From positions 1 through 64,000 of the forward strand of contig CAJJBN010000029.1 of assembly GCA_905182435.1 (NCBI GenBank): a DNA stretch of 64,000 bases. Direction: 5' to 3'. Made by a program: the position numbers and the translations under genes. This DNA is from Opitutaceae bacterium BACL24 MAG-120322-bin51 (lineage in GTDB: Bacteria; Verrucomicrobiota; Verrucomicrobiia; Opitutales; Coraliomargaritaceae). The notes beneath the pieces are model-generated. The model was not told the origin of the DNA. It did not search any database and saw only the letters and a list, made by a program, of their open reading frames with translations. How positions within the stretch are numbered: the stretch's first letter is position 1; each line of letters opens with the position of its first letter. This document shows positions 21,999 to 34,743 of this stretch, piece by piece.

Positions 21999-23474
21999 GT
22001 GAATACCGCAATCATCTATAAGCTGCTAGGCATGGTGCTGCTGTCTCTGGCCGGAGCCTTCGGCCTCTGCATCTTGGCGGGGCTCGCCAACGGCGAGACT
22101 TTTGCCGACCAATCCTTGCAGGCCTTCGCGACCTCGATCGGGATGACTTTTGCGCTGGCCGCGCTCTTTCTGCTGCTCGGCCGCAAAGGACAAGCCAAGC
22201 TCTTTCGTCGCGAGGCACTTTGCGTCATCGGGCTATCATGGATACTCGCCACCATCGTTGGCGCGATCCCGTATCTCCTCATCGTCGAGCACTGCGAGCT
22301 ATTTCCGATGCGATCTTTGAGAGTTCCTCTGGGCTCACCACCACTGGTGCGACCGCCTTCCCAAAGTTTTACGAGTTCCCGCATAGTCTACTGTTTTGGC
22401 GCTCACTCAGCCAGTGGGTCGGCGGCCTAGGGGTGGTCGTATTTTTCGTCGCGATCCTTTCCTCGCTTGGTGCCGGCGCAAAAATCCTGTTTAGTAATGA
22501 GTCTTCGGGTACTTCGGCAGACTTTGATCACGGGCCGTATCCAGAGCGGCGCGTTCTACCTGATGCTCTATTACTTGGGCCTTTCAGTTACCTGCATGGT
22601 CGCCTATGTGATGGGAGGAATGAATTGGTTCCAAGCGATCAACCACGCCATGACCACCATCGCCACGGGTGGGTTCAGTACCGAGCCCATGAGCATGCAG
22701 CAGTTTCAGAGTCCGACACTCGAATGGATCTCGATCGTATTTATGACGATTTCAGGCACAACCTTCGTCTTCGCCATACAGCTGCTTCGCGGGCGCACCA
22801 AGGGATTAGCCAAACACAATGAGATCTACTGGTTCTACGTGATACTCCTCACTAGCACTGCGCTTCTGACACTCTACTTGGTCGAGCTCACCGGCGAGCT
22901 CCCTGACCATAACAGTATACGCGCCGCAGCCTTCCAAGCCGTTTCCATCATGACGACGACCGGCTATTCGACCATGGACTACGACACCTGGCTGCCCTCT
23001 GCCAAGATGTTGCTGCTTATTTTGATGTTAATTGGAGGCTGTTCGGGTTCGACCAGCGGCGGAGTTAAGGTGGTGCGCGTCGTGATCGCGTTACGTGCCG
23101 CGGTGCAAAGCGTAACGCAGTCCTTCCGCCCACATGTCACTAAGCCAATGCGGATGGGTGGCCAAACACTCAGTCAAGGGGCGATTAACAGCGTGATCAT
23201 CTTTCTAATGCTCATGCTATTTCTAGTGGTCGCATCGATGCTGTTCATCGCATCCAACGAGCCTGAGCTGACTTTCGTGGGCTCATTCTCGGCAGTTCAA
23301 GCGACCTTGTTTAATATTGGTCCAGGCTTCGACGCCGTCGGCCCCACCCAGAATTTTCATTTTCTAAGAGATTCCACCAAAGTATTCCTTTCCCTACTGA
23401 TGATCCTTGGCCGCCTTGAACTCTACGCCGTGCTCGTCCTGTTTTCTCCATCGGCGTGGAAACGTTTTTCATAG
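21999..23474 (+). CDS. trkH: Trk potassium channel subunit TrkH (two frameshifts as sequenced)
   Basis: The membrane pore of Trk. Repaired length is about 490 residues with four M1-P-M2 repeats. Selectivity-filter loops are visible as [39 protein letters not shown] and the last loop ending [16 protein letters not shown]. The conserved [16 protein letters not shown] follows repeat 3. The protein runs in one frame to about 22300, in a second frame to about 22520, and then returns to the first, so two indels are present. Both neighbouring stretches are well conserved, which favours sequence errors. The start is a GTG 4 bp after trkA. No ribosome-binding site is seen, suggesting coupling to trkA. 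Confidence 0.88.
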
Positions 23475-23725
23475 CCGAGGGGCGGCGTGGACTCAAATCA
23501 GTGTCGCTTAAGCGAGCGCACGGATCACAGCGACTAAGCTCAGAGGCAATGATCAAAAAAATCCTTGTCGATGGGTGCCCACAGGAGGGAAGGCGACTCG
23601 CCGACACTCCTCTTGCGGTGAATGGCTCAAACAAGCTCACCCCACCTGGGACCCGTTGCCTCTCGGATGAAACGAGCTGTCGTATCGATCGAGGCTTTGC
23701 CACTCATCGACAATAAACCAAAGAA

Positions 23726-23961
23726 CTAGTCTTCGCCGTCTTCGCCAATCGCTTCGACTGGGCAACCTTCGAGCGCTTCCATGCACAGCGCGATGCCCTC
23801 GTCGTCTCACGCTGCTTATGCACAAAAGAATATCCTCCGTCTTCGTTGCGGGTGAAGAAATCCGGAGCAGTTTCGCGGCAAAGGTCACAATCGATGCATT
23901 GCTCATCAACGTAATACTTTCCTTTAACATTCTCCGGCCATTTTTCGTCTATATCTGCCAT
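23726..23961 (-). CDS. ferredoxin, single [4Fe-4S] type (one frameshift)
   Basis: A small electron carrier of about 79 residues. The N-terminal part reads MADIDEKWPENV and holds the cluster motif CIDCDLCRETAP. After a one-base shift near 23810 the second half reads DDEGIALCMEALEGCPVEAI and ends GEDGED. Together these give the CxxCxxC plus distant CP ligands expected of a monocluster [4Fe-4S] ferredoxin. The uncorrected frame stays open longer but gives Arg/Lys-rich nonsense. The gene is isolated; its redox partner is not obvious. The frameshift is probably an indel error. Confidence 0.75.
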
Positions 23962-24148
23962 GCTGCCAAGGTCGAGAATTTCCCTTGCGAGTCAAGCGGG
24001 AAGGCAAACGAGACTCATTTGCATCAAATCAGAAGCTTCGATTGCAATCCGAGCAGAATCCCTATTGCTTATTGCACTTGTGCACACGGGAACACGCGGC
24101 TTTTAATGCGGTCTAGTGGAGCGCATAACCTTTCACGTTTAAATTACT

Positions 24149-25054
24149 ATGCTCTACGACCGCCCGTACATGCGCCAATCTCCTGAGTCTGTCGCCGAGC
24201 AGACCAGCGCAGTGAGGATTCTCCTCATTGTGACGATTAGCATCTTTGTGCTGCAGCAAGTGCTAAATGTCAGCTTTCCTGGCATCGGCGGCCGCCAAAA
24301 CCTTTTTCTCTCGGACTGGTTCGCATTCAGCGCAGAAAATTTCAAAGAGCTCAAAGTCTGGACCGTCTGCAGCTATGCTTTTCTACACAGTACCACGACG
24401 ATTCTGCATCTCATAGGTAATATGGCTGGCCTATTTTTTATCGGTCGAATTCTTGAACCACTGCTCGGGAAGCAACAGTTTTTGATTCTTTATTTTAGTG
24501 GCGCAGTGGTCGGAGCACTTACTTACCTGATTTTTCACTTTAATGGTAACAACAGCGTCGTCGGTGCCTCCGCGGCAGTATTCGCACTCCTAGCCTTCTT
24601 TTGCCAACGCCACCCCGAGCAGCCCATTACGCTGCTGCTGTTCTTCGTTATTCCGTTAACGGTTAAACCAAAGTGGCTCTTTTGGGGACTCTTGGGCTAC
24701 TCCATTTACGCGCTAATCTTTACCGAACTCGGCGGCACTGCACACGTCGCGCATTCCGCCCATCTCGGCGGCTTCCTCGTCGGCGTGCTCTACTTCCGCT
24801 ATGTCTACAATGGCAAATCCTCCTTTGCTGAGACTAGCAAGCGGCCAAGCATCGAAATGCCAGAATGGTTTAAGCGCCGTAAAAAAACGGCGGCTCAGAG
24901 CAGCTACCAAGTGAATCGCCCGACAGCGGGCAACCAAGACCTGCAGAAAGAGGTCGATCGCATCTTAGATAAAATCAATGCCTCTGGCTTTGGCTCGCTC
25001 AATCCTGAAGAGAAAGCGACCCTCGACCGAGCCAAAGATATCCTCAGCAAATAG
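24149..25054 (+). CDS. rhomboid family intramembrane serine protease
   Basis: A 301-residue polytopic membrane protein. Six or seven hydrophobic segments lie between residues 22 and 225. The rhomboid hallmarks are HLIGNMAGLFFIGRILEPLL in the TM2 region, the nucleophile in NNSVVGASAAVFALL, and the base histidine in AHVAHSAHLGGFLVG. The motif is GASA instead of the usual GxSG, a modest variation that could still be active. The C-terminus (residues 230-301) is cytoplasmic, basic, and ends with a short helical segment LNPEEKATLDRAKDIL common to this family. The alternative start at 24170 cannot be excluded. Confidence 0.8.
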   Translation: MLYDRPYMRQSPESVAEQTSAVRILLIVTISIFVLQQVLNVSFPGIGGRQNLFLSDWFAFSAENFKELKVWTVCSYAFLHSTTTILHLIGNMAGLFFIGRILEPLLGKQQFLILYFSGAVVGALTYLIFHFNGNNSVVGASAAVFALLAFFCQRHPEQPITLLLFFVIPLTVKPKWLFWGLLGYSIYALIFTELGGTAHVAHSAHLGGFLVGVLYFRYVYNGKSSFAETSKRPSIEMPEWFKRRKKTAAQSSYQVNRPTAGNQDLQKEVDRILDKINASGFGSLNPEEKATLDRAKDILSK

Positions 25055-25172
25055 TCGCCTCACCTGCATACCTTGTTCCTTTATTTGCCCAAAGGGCACC
25101 CGGCTTCAGTCACCCATTCGGGGCAAACCACAGACGGTTCGCTAACTTCGGGCTACTTTCATACTTCCCCCT

Positions 25173-25217
25173 ACCACACGTTCCTACTTTCCCACCTTCC
25201 CACTTTCCCACTTCCCC
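25173..25217 (+). repeat. pyrimidine-rich CTTCCCAC short tandem repeats before the tail-specific protease
   Basis: Four or five copies of an 8-10 bp unit (CTTTCCCAC, CTTCCCAC, CTTCCCCAC) end about 25 bp before the start codon of the next gene. Similar words lie in the leaders of atpA and atpD in the same gene-relative orientation. Confidence 0.6.
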
Positions 25218-25241
25218 ACTTATATAATTTCGCTCCCATCA

Positions 25242-27652
25242 ATGACTTCTATATTTACTACCATTGCCCGCCTCAGTTGCATCACACTCGCCGCTGTCAC
25301 CCTCCAAGCCTCTGCTTATGCTGGATTTGAGCAGACTAAGGAGATGGCAGACCAAACCCGTTGGGTGATGAACACCATCAATTCCCGCCATTATCTACAC
25401 GGCAAGATGGAGAAGCTCAACGGCACTGAAATCGTTGAGGCATTCACCGAATCGTTCGACTATGGGCGCATGTATTTCCAGCGTAGCGAGGTCGACAACT
25501 TCGTCTTCCGCTTCGGCGATGCGATGGAAGACTTCCTGCAGAAAGGCAACCTCTACGCAGCCTTCGAAATCTACGCGGCCTATCAAGCCAACGTCCAAGC
25601 CCGCACCGATTGGGCTTACCAACGCCTGACTCAAGACTTCGATTTCAGCGTAGACGAAAACTTCTCCCCCGACCGCCGCGAAGCCAAATGGCCCGCCACT
25701 GCTGCAGAGAGCAATGACCTCTGGGAGCGTCGCTTAAAGTACGAAATCCTCAACGAGCTGCTCTCACTCGCCGGCGAAGAACAGGAAGAACAACTCGAGT
25801 ACGGTGAAACAAAGAATCCTGACAACGTTGAAGATCAAGAGGACGACAGCTTTGACCCGGCCAAGATTCAACGCCTCCTCGAAGACGCCGAGTTTATGGT
25901 CGAGGCGCTCGACGCTGCACGCGAGAAGATCCGCCGCCGTTACGAGCGCAATCTCACCTACATCGTCGATCGCGAAGCTGCCGAAGTCCAAGAGTCCTTC
26001 ATCAATGCGATGACTCAACTGTTTGATCCACACTCCAGTTTCCTCTCCGCCGACACGCTCGAAAGCTTCAACTCTGCCGTGCAGAACTCGTTTGTTGGCA
26101 TCGGCGCCCTTCTTGAGGACGACGACGGCATTTGCACCATTAAACAAATCCTTCCCGGTGGCCCAGCCGAAGAATCTGGCCTGCTGCATGATGAAGATAA
26201 AATCCTCGGCGTGGCGCAGGGTAAAGACGGCGAATTTGAAGACGTCGTTGACATGCAGCTGCGCTACGTCGTGCGCAAAATTAAAGGTGAGAAAGGCAGC
26301 ATCGTGCGCCTCCTCATTCGCCCTGGCTCGGCTGGCGATCCATCTGCCCGCAAAGATATCTCGATCACACGTGGCGAGGTCAAACTCACCGCCAACCTAG
26401 CCTCTGCGAAGTTAATCGACATCCCCAGCGCCGACGGCGAACTCACTCCTGTTGGAGTCATCGAGCTACCCTCTTTCTATGGTAACATTGGCGCCGGCAA
26501 TACCTTGACCACCACTGCTGGCGACGTCACCGAACTCCTCAAAAAGCTAAGTGCAGCTGGGGCCCAAGGCATCATTCTCGACCTTCGTATGAATGGTGGC
26601 GGCCTGCTCAGTGAAGCGGTACGCGTGGCCGGGCTCTTCATTCCCATCGGCCCCGTGGTACAAGTGCGTAATCCCGATGGCCGCACCGACGTGCTCTCCG
26701 ACCGCGACCTTAACCTCGAATGGAAGGGCCCGCTGATCGTACTGACTTCACGCTTCAGCGCCTCCGCCTCCGAGATTGTCGCTGGTGCGTTGCAAGACCA
26801 CGGTCGTGCGCTCGTCGTCGGTAATACTTCGACGCACGGCAAAGGTACTGTCCAGGAAGTCTACCACATGAACACCCGCCCCGCCTTTTCTTGGTTCCAG
26901 AATACCGCAGAGCCACAGGCGCGGCCGGTCGCATCGAAAATCACCATTAAGCAATTCTACCTGCCCGGCGGCAGCTCCACTCAGCTGAAAGGCGTGCCCT
27001 CGGACATCGCCTTGCCTTCGGTGAACGAGTTTCTACCCATCGGCGAATCCGATCTGCCACATGCGCTTGCTTGGGATGAAATCCCCGAAGTCGACTGGTT
27101 CAACGACTGGAAGAAACTCAGCATCTCTAGTCCCGAAGAGCCTAGATTGAAGACCGCGCTCGCGCACAACAGCACGGCGCGCCAGGCGAGCCTAGCAGAG
27201 TTTGCATTTCTTAAGGAACAGATCGAGTGGCGCAAAGCACGCTACAACGAGAAAGCGATCTCGCTCGACCTCGAACAACGTATTGCCCGCAAGATCGAAG
27301 ATCGGATAGTCATCGACCGCATGGACGATGCCTACGAGACACTCCGCGAGACGAACTACGCCGAAGAAAAATTTATTCTTAAAATTGCTGAAGAACAAGA
27401 TGCTCTCTCGAAGCAGAATCTGCTCGAAACAGCAGCCGTCGCATTCGCACTCGCCCCCGCCGGGACTGCCAATGACCCAACAGCGGGTGTTGTAGAAGTC
27501 GAACCCCGACGCACGAAGAAGAAGACAAATCAGACTTCGATATTTATTTGCGCGAAAGCGCCCGAATTATGGCCGATTGGATCGAGATTGAGGCAACTGA
27601 TAAAGCCGCCGTCACCGCGACCAAAATCGCAGTGACTGCCGAAGCATTGTAG
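25242..27652 (+). CDS. carboxy-terminal (tail-specific) protease, S41 family (one frameshift near the end)
   Basis: A periplasmic processing protease of about 800 residues, similar in layout to Prc/Tsp. Residues 1-27 are a signal peptide ending ASAYAG. A long helical N-terminal domain is followed by a PDZ domain (residues 285-380, starting [13 protein letters not shown]), and the S41 core with [17 protein letters not shown]. The catalytic dyad is Ser508 in [12 protein letters not shown] and Lys534 in [12 protein letters not shown] one-base shift near 27520 makes the uncorrected frame end at 27635; the alternative frame ([19 protein letters not shown]) is the normal C-terminus and stops at 27652. 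The leader has short pyrimidine repeats and no Shine-Dalgarno sequence. Confidence 0.9.
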
Positions 27653-27683
27653 TGTATTCTTGATCGTAGGCTGCCTATAAATC

Positions 27684-27758
27684 GTGGCGTCGTTGCTTGC
27701 AACGGCTGTCTCAAATTATACACATCACCATGAAGGCCGTTGCAAGCAACGACGCCAC
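27684..27758. repeat. perfect 23-bp inverted repeat with 29-nt loop
   Basis: The arms 27684-27706 and 27736-27758 are exact reverse complements, starting GTGGCGTCGTTGC and ending GCAACGACGCCAC. Each arm also contains a small internal dyad (GTTGC-TT-GCAAC), so it can form one long stem or two short ones. It lies between two convergent genes and could act as a shared 3' end, but has no T tract. Confidence 0.8.
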
Positions 27759-27775
27759 AACTGCGGTGGCCGCGC

Positions 27776-28201
27776 CTACTTGCGCATACTCAACTCGATG
27801 AGAAACGCTTCGCGAGCCCCATCGCTGACCCAATCGTGACGTACGATGGTAAAGACTGAACCATCTCTGAGGTAGACGAACGAGAGCGCATCCTTGGAAC
27901 GTATCCGAAACGCGATCACTAGAAACACGACGAAAAAAGTCGGGATCATCCCCCAGAACAGCAGGTTTACCGCATCACCCTGAGTCGCCCAAAACATTAG
28001 CCCGGCGAGAACAGTTGCCATGACTAAATACGGCAATTTCCCTTCAGTTTTTTTAAGCTGCTGCCCGACGTGCGGATCGATATTTACCAGCGCCGTGCTA
28101 CGGCTGCCGCTCTCACGTCCGAGGTCCCATTCATGATGTATGCGATCGCCATCGATCTTCAAATGATCCCAGCGCTTACCTTTGGCCTGTTTTAACTCCA
28201 T
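27776..28201 (-). CDS. hypothetical membrane protein
   Basis: A 141-residue protein I cannot assign. The N-terminal 55 residues are polar and contain HHEWDLGRESGSRSTALV. Two membrane helices lie at about 57-72 and 78-97 separated by a tight turn, followed by a mixed charged C-terminus (LRDGSVFTIVRHDWVSDGA). The composition is normal for the genome. It stands alone, convergent with the tail-specific protease gene. The hairpin-plus-soluble-ends layout fits a PH-like or small membrane-associated domain, but no motif supports a function. Confidence 0.6.
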   Translation of the reverse strand: MELKQAKGKRWDHLKIDGDRIHHEWDLGRESGSRSTALVNIDPHVGQQLKKTEGKLPYLVMATVLAGLMFWATQGDAVNLLFWGMIPTFFVVFLVIAFRIRSKDALSFVYLRDGSVFTIVRHDWVSDGAREAFLIELSMRK

Positions 28202-28278
28202 CTTCTGGCCTATTTATCCCAGCCATCGAAGCTATGTAAATGATAATTGGCTCTATCTCGCTTAACTCACGCGGAGGC

Positions 28279-28406
28279 GCGGCGACCACGCAGGTCCACC
28301 GAACCGAACGCAACGGTGCGACTGGGTTGATCCTAAATTCGGCAAATGAGATAGCTGCAATAAGACGCAAAATAGACGATGCCACCGCGGCGACCACGCA
28401 GGTCCA
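28279..28406. repeat. 20-bp direct repeat pair in the leader of the AAA ATPase
   Basis: GCGGCGACCACGCAGGTCCA occurs exactly at 28279-28298 and 28387-28406, 108 bp apart, in the gap before the ATPase gene. The role is unknown; it may be a trace of a local duplication or of a dispersed intergenic repeat. Confidence 0.6.
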
Positions 28407-28448
28407 AATCAGCCCCATGGGCTCAAACTTACTTGACTCAATATTATT

Positions 28449-28470
28449 TGACTCAATAATAATTGAGTCA
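28449..28470. promoter_or_regulatory. palindrome overlapping the ATPase start codon
   Basis: TGACTCAAT and ATTGAGTCA form a 9-bp perfect dyad around AATA; the final A is the first base of the ATPase start codon. A direct copy of the left half, TTGACTCAATATTAT, lies just upstream at 28433. This looks like a binding site for a dimeric regulator, possibly the ATPase's own DNA-binding domain. Confidence 0.5.
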
Positions 28471-29585
28471 TGAGAGAAAATCCATTCAGAATATCAGGTA
28501 TCGTCACCGGCAAATATTTCATCGATCGTGCCGATGAATGTCAGGCAGTGATTGAGACCATGCGGGGGCAGGGTGAAAAGATGCTGATTTATGGGCAGCG
28601 TCGCATGGGCAAATCGTCCATTCTGCTCAACGCCGCCGCACGCTTGCGCAAAGAGAAAGAGCAGGTCGTGTATGCCGACATCTCGCCCGCCACCTCCCTC
28701 ACCGATGTAGCCAACATCATTCTGCATGCCTTCAACAAGGAAACTGGCGGCACTGTCAATTGGATAGAGCTACTGAGACAGATTCAGATCAGTTTCACCA
28801 TTAGCTCACAAGGCATTCCATCGCTAGATGTGAGCCTCAAGAAGGAGAGCGCGGATAAGCAACTGACCTGCTTATCGGCGGTATTGGATTCGCTGGATGC
28901 CTACGCCGCTAAAAAGAAACTCACCCTCATCGTCGATGAGTTTCAAAAGATGGTCGAATTCGGTGCAGAGGCGGCCGAGTGGCAATTGCGCAGTGCGATT
29001 CAACAGCATCAGCACCTCAATCATATTTACGCAGGTTCACAGACCCGGATCATCGATCAAATGTTAATGAAAGATCGGGCTTTTTACCGTTTCTTTGAGA
29101 TTCTGAGCATTGGTCCCATTGACGAAACTTTCATGGGCGAGTGGATCGACGAGCGCTTCAAACAAGCCTTTGGCAAACCCTACAGCGTCGGCGCAGAGTG
29201 TATTCGTCTCGCCGGACCACGCACCCGCGACATCGTCAAACTCGCCCGTAAAAGCTTTGTCTTCGCCCAGCGCTCGCAAAAAATCGACAGCCTGGTCGCA
29301 GATGCCATCCAGCAACTCGTCAGTGAAGAAGACGATTTCCTACGCCCTCAATGGGATCACCTTTCTAACCTTCAAAAAGACATTTTGAAAGTCGTCGCCA
29401 GCGGCGTAACAGAAATCAGCTCACAAGCGACCATTACACGCTTCGGCCTGCCCAGCAGTTCTAAGCTCGCTTACCACTTCAACACATTGGTCAAAAGTGA
29501 TGTGCTTGGGAAAGACTCGGACGGCTACCACTTTGACAACCCATTCTTTAAACACTGGGTCGCCCAGACATTGCCAGAGGCCTGA
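28470..29585 (+). CDS. archaeal-type AAA ATPase (PF01637-like)
   Basis: A 371-residue ATP-binding protein of the archaeal ATPase group. Residues 10-36 (IVTGKYFIDRADECQAVIET) form the family's lead-in. Walker A is YGQRRMGKSS at 41-50 and Walker B is LTLIVDEFQKMVEF; the sensor-like region AGSQTRIIDQMLMKDRAFYRFF follows. The C-terminal 90 residues carry a winged-helix-like domain (SSQATITRFGLPSSSKLAYH) and the DUF234-like ending FDNPFFKHWVAQTL. Members are often patchily distributed and mobile, and their function is poorly known. The ATG lies inside a palindrome with no ribosome-binding site. Confidence 0.8.
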   Translation: MRENPFRISGIVTGKYFIDRADECQAVIETMRGQGEKMLIYGQRRMGKSSILLNAAARLRKEKEQVVYADISPATSLTDVANIILHAFNKETGGTVNWIELLRQIQISFTISSQGIPSLDVSLKKESADKQLTCLSAVLDSLDAYAAKKKLTLIVDEFQKMVEFGAEAAEWQLRSAIQQHQHLNHIYAGSQTRIIDQMLMKDRAFYRFFEILSIGPIDETFMGEWIDERFKQAFGKPYSVGAECIRLAGPRTRDIVKLARKSFVFAQRSQKIDSLVADAIQQLVSEEDDFLRPQWDHLSNLQKDILKVVASGVTEISSQATITRFGLPSSSKLAYHFNTLVKSDVLGKDSDGYHFDNPFFKHWVAQTLPEA

Positions 29586-29605
29586 CTGGCTCGAGACCCA
29601 CACCA

Positions 29606-29806
29606 TCACCTCCAGGGATTCAGCGGTATCAGTGTAAGCGCTAGTAAACTGCACCCATGGCTTTTCCTCTGCAGAACGCTCGTCTGAGGAAATCTCTTCG
29701 ACTCCAATGCGGAACGCACGAATGAGGTCATTATCTGGCCACGCTGAGCCGCCAGTGCTTTAGCACGCTTGAAGAATCTATCTGGCAATTCGATTCTGGT
29801 CTTCAT
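29606..29806 (-). pseudogene. VapB-like antitoxin gene, decayed or frameshifted
   Basis: The first 35 residues (MKTRIELPDRFFKRAKALAA then QRG..TSFVRSALES) match the DNA-binding half of VapB-type antitoxins. After about residue 37 the frame becomes non-homologous (RFPQTSVLQRKSHGCSLLAL). A one-base shift instead gives EEISSDERSAEEKPWVQF, which has the acidic EKPW region expected in such antitoxins. No VapC toxin gene follows: the downstream gene is the convergent ATPase. It is either an orphan antitoxin with an indel or a toxin-antitoxin relic. Confidence 0.5.
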
Positions 29807-29818
29807 GCTAAAAATCTA

Positions 29819-29834
29819 ACCCATATTCATGGGT
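29819..29834. promoter_or_regulatory. operator-like palindrome upstream of the VapB-like gene
   Basis: ACCCAT and ATGGGT form a dyad around ATTC, 13 bp before the start codon of the antitoxin relic. Such placement fits the autoregulatory site of a toxin-antitoxin operon. Confidence 0.4.
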
Positions 29835-30153
29835 CGTTAAACGTGAACTAATGCCAACTCTGCCCTTGATGATCTCCCACAGGTTTGTCTGAAGGCCTCG
29901 TTGTCACGGCCCTGAGATTTGGCTTTTACTACCCGCTATCGCTGGAGGCACGGAGCAGGAATAGAGTAGAAATTATTGGCGTGACTTCAATGCTCCTTGC
30001 CTCGGTATCTACAGCAACCGTAAGGCGCGAGTGGCTGATACTTTTAAGTTTGGCGACCAATCGCCTGTCGCGGTTTAAAAAGGCGCAATGTGGGAGTTAA
30101 ACTGCTGAATTACACCATCGGCAGGACAGACAAGGTTGTCTGTTTCGCTACAT
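29835..30153. other. gap without recognisable gene
   Basis: About 320 bp between the antitoxin relic and the ATP synthase terminator. A 71-codon open frame on the plus strand (29885-30100) has no recognisable motif. A small hairpin AGACAA/TTGTCT lies near 30127-30140. I see nothing else I can support. Confidence 0.4.
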
Positions 30154-30186
30154 AAAAAACGCGCCCCCTTGCGGAAGCGCGTTTTT
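30154..30186 (-). terminator. intrinsic terminator of the ATP synthase operon
   Basis: On the minus strand a GC-rich stem (CGCGCTTCCGCAAGGGGGCG region) is flanked by AAAAACGCGC and GCGCGTTTTTT, ending in a T run, 25-57 bp after the atpC stop. The A run on the other side makes it potentially bidirectional. Confidence 0.85.
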
Positions 30187-30210
30187 GGAAAAATGTGTTG
30201 GAATCTACCC

Positions 30211-30621
30211 TTAGCGTCGACGGCCCTTGGCGAGCTTCTGTGCCAATAAGAACTGTATGTTGTCCGCTAAACGGTCAACTTCACTTGGATCGTGTCCTTC
30301 AGCTGCTGCGATACGGAGAGCTTCCTCAGCGCGTGCTTGTGCTGATTCGACTTCGGCTAGATCAATGTCCTTCACGTCAACCGCTGCTTCAGTTAGCACT
30401 GAGATGGTGTTACCGATGACCTTGGCAAAGCCATAGTCAACTGCGATGAACTCTGTGTTGCCGCCTTTAATCACCTGTAACTCACCTGCGACGATCTTAG
30501 TGACCATCGGGACGTGGCCAGTCAGGATACCTGTCTCGCCCGACTCAGTTGGCAATACGACCTGATCGGCCTCAGTGCTGAGGACGCGTTCGTCAGGTGT
30601 AATAATTTCTAGAGTAAGCAT
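30211..30621 (-). CDS. atpC: ATP synthase F1 subunit epsilon
   Basis: A 136-residue subunit of the central stalk that couples rotation and can inhibit ATP hydrolysis. The beta-sandwich opens MLTLEIITPDERVLSTEADQ and contains PTESGETGILTGHVPMVT, the strongest family signature. The C-terminal helices (AQARAEEALRIAAAEGHDPS) are present, so the inhibitory domain is complete. It is the last gene of the operon, 97 bp after atpD. The spacer contains repeated ATTCCTAATT words just before the start and no ribosome-binding site. Confidence 0.95.
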   Translation of the reverse strand: MLTLEIITPDERVLSTEADQVVLPTESGETGILTGHVPMVTKIVAGELQVIKGGNTEFIAVDYGFAKVIGNTISVLTEAAVDVKDIDLAEVESAQARAEEALRIAAAEGHDPSEVDRLADNIQFLLAQKLAKGRRR

Positions 30622-30662
30622 TTTTTATTCAATTAGGAATTGATAATTAGGAATTAGGAATG
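30622..30662 (-). repeat. ATTCCTAATT repeats in the atpC leader
   Basis: Read on the gene strand, ATTCCTAATT-type words occur three times (ATTCCTAATTCCTAATT, ATCAATTCCTAATT) directly before the atpC start. A related set lies before atpG at 33088-33124. Confidence 0.6.
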
Positions 30663-30718
30663 GGAACCAGAAAAAAATGCTCTGAGTGTAATGATTTCGA
30701 GTGTAAGTGACATTCGGA

Positions 30719-33087
<2,369 letters not shown>

Positions 33088-33124
33088 TTTTAAGAATTAA
33101 AAATTAGGAATTACGAATTAGGAA
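33088..33124 (-). repeat. ATTCCTAATT repeats in the atpG leader
   Basis: On the gene strand the leader reads ATTCCTAATTCGTAATTCC followed by TAATTTTTAATTC up to the start codon, a degenerate repeat of the word also found before atpC. Confidence 0.55.
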
Positions 33125-33132
33125 TCGAACAA

Positions 33133-34677
<1,545 letters not shown>

Positions 34678-34740
34678 GAGAAACTAATGGAGAGGAAGTA
34701 GGAAAAGTGGGAAGGTTTAAAAGTGAGAAGGTATGAATGT
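34678..34740 (-). repeat. CCTTCCCACTTTT pyrimidine words in the atpA leader
   Basis: On the gene strand, CCTTCTCACTTTTAAA is followed by CCTTCCCACTTTTCC and CTACTTCCTCTCC within 60 bp of the atpA start. The atpD leader (32150-32190) and the tail-specific protease leader (25173-25217) have the same words in the same relative position. Confidence 0.55.
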
Positions 34741-34743
34741 TGC

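Noticed and set aside
29885-30100. 71-codon plus-strand frame in the gap before the ATP synthase terminator
   Set aside because: Low-quality composition and no recognisable motif; treated as non-coding.
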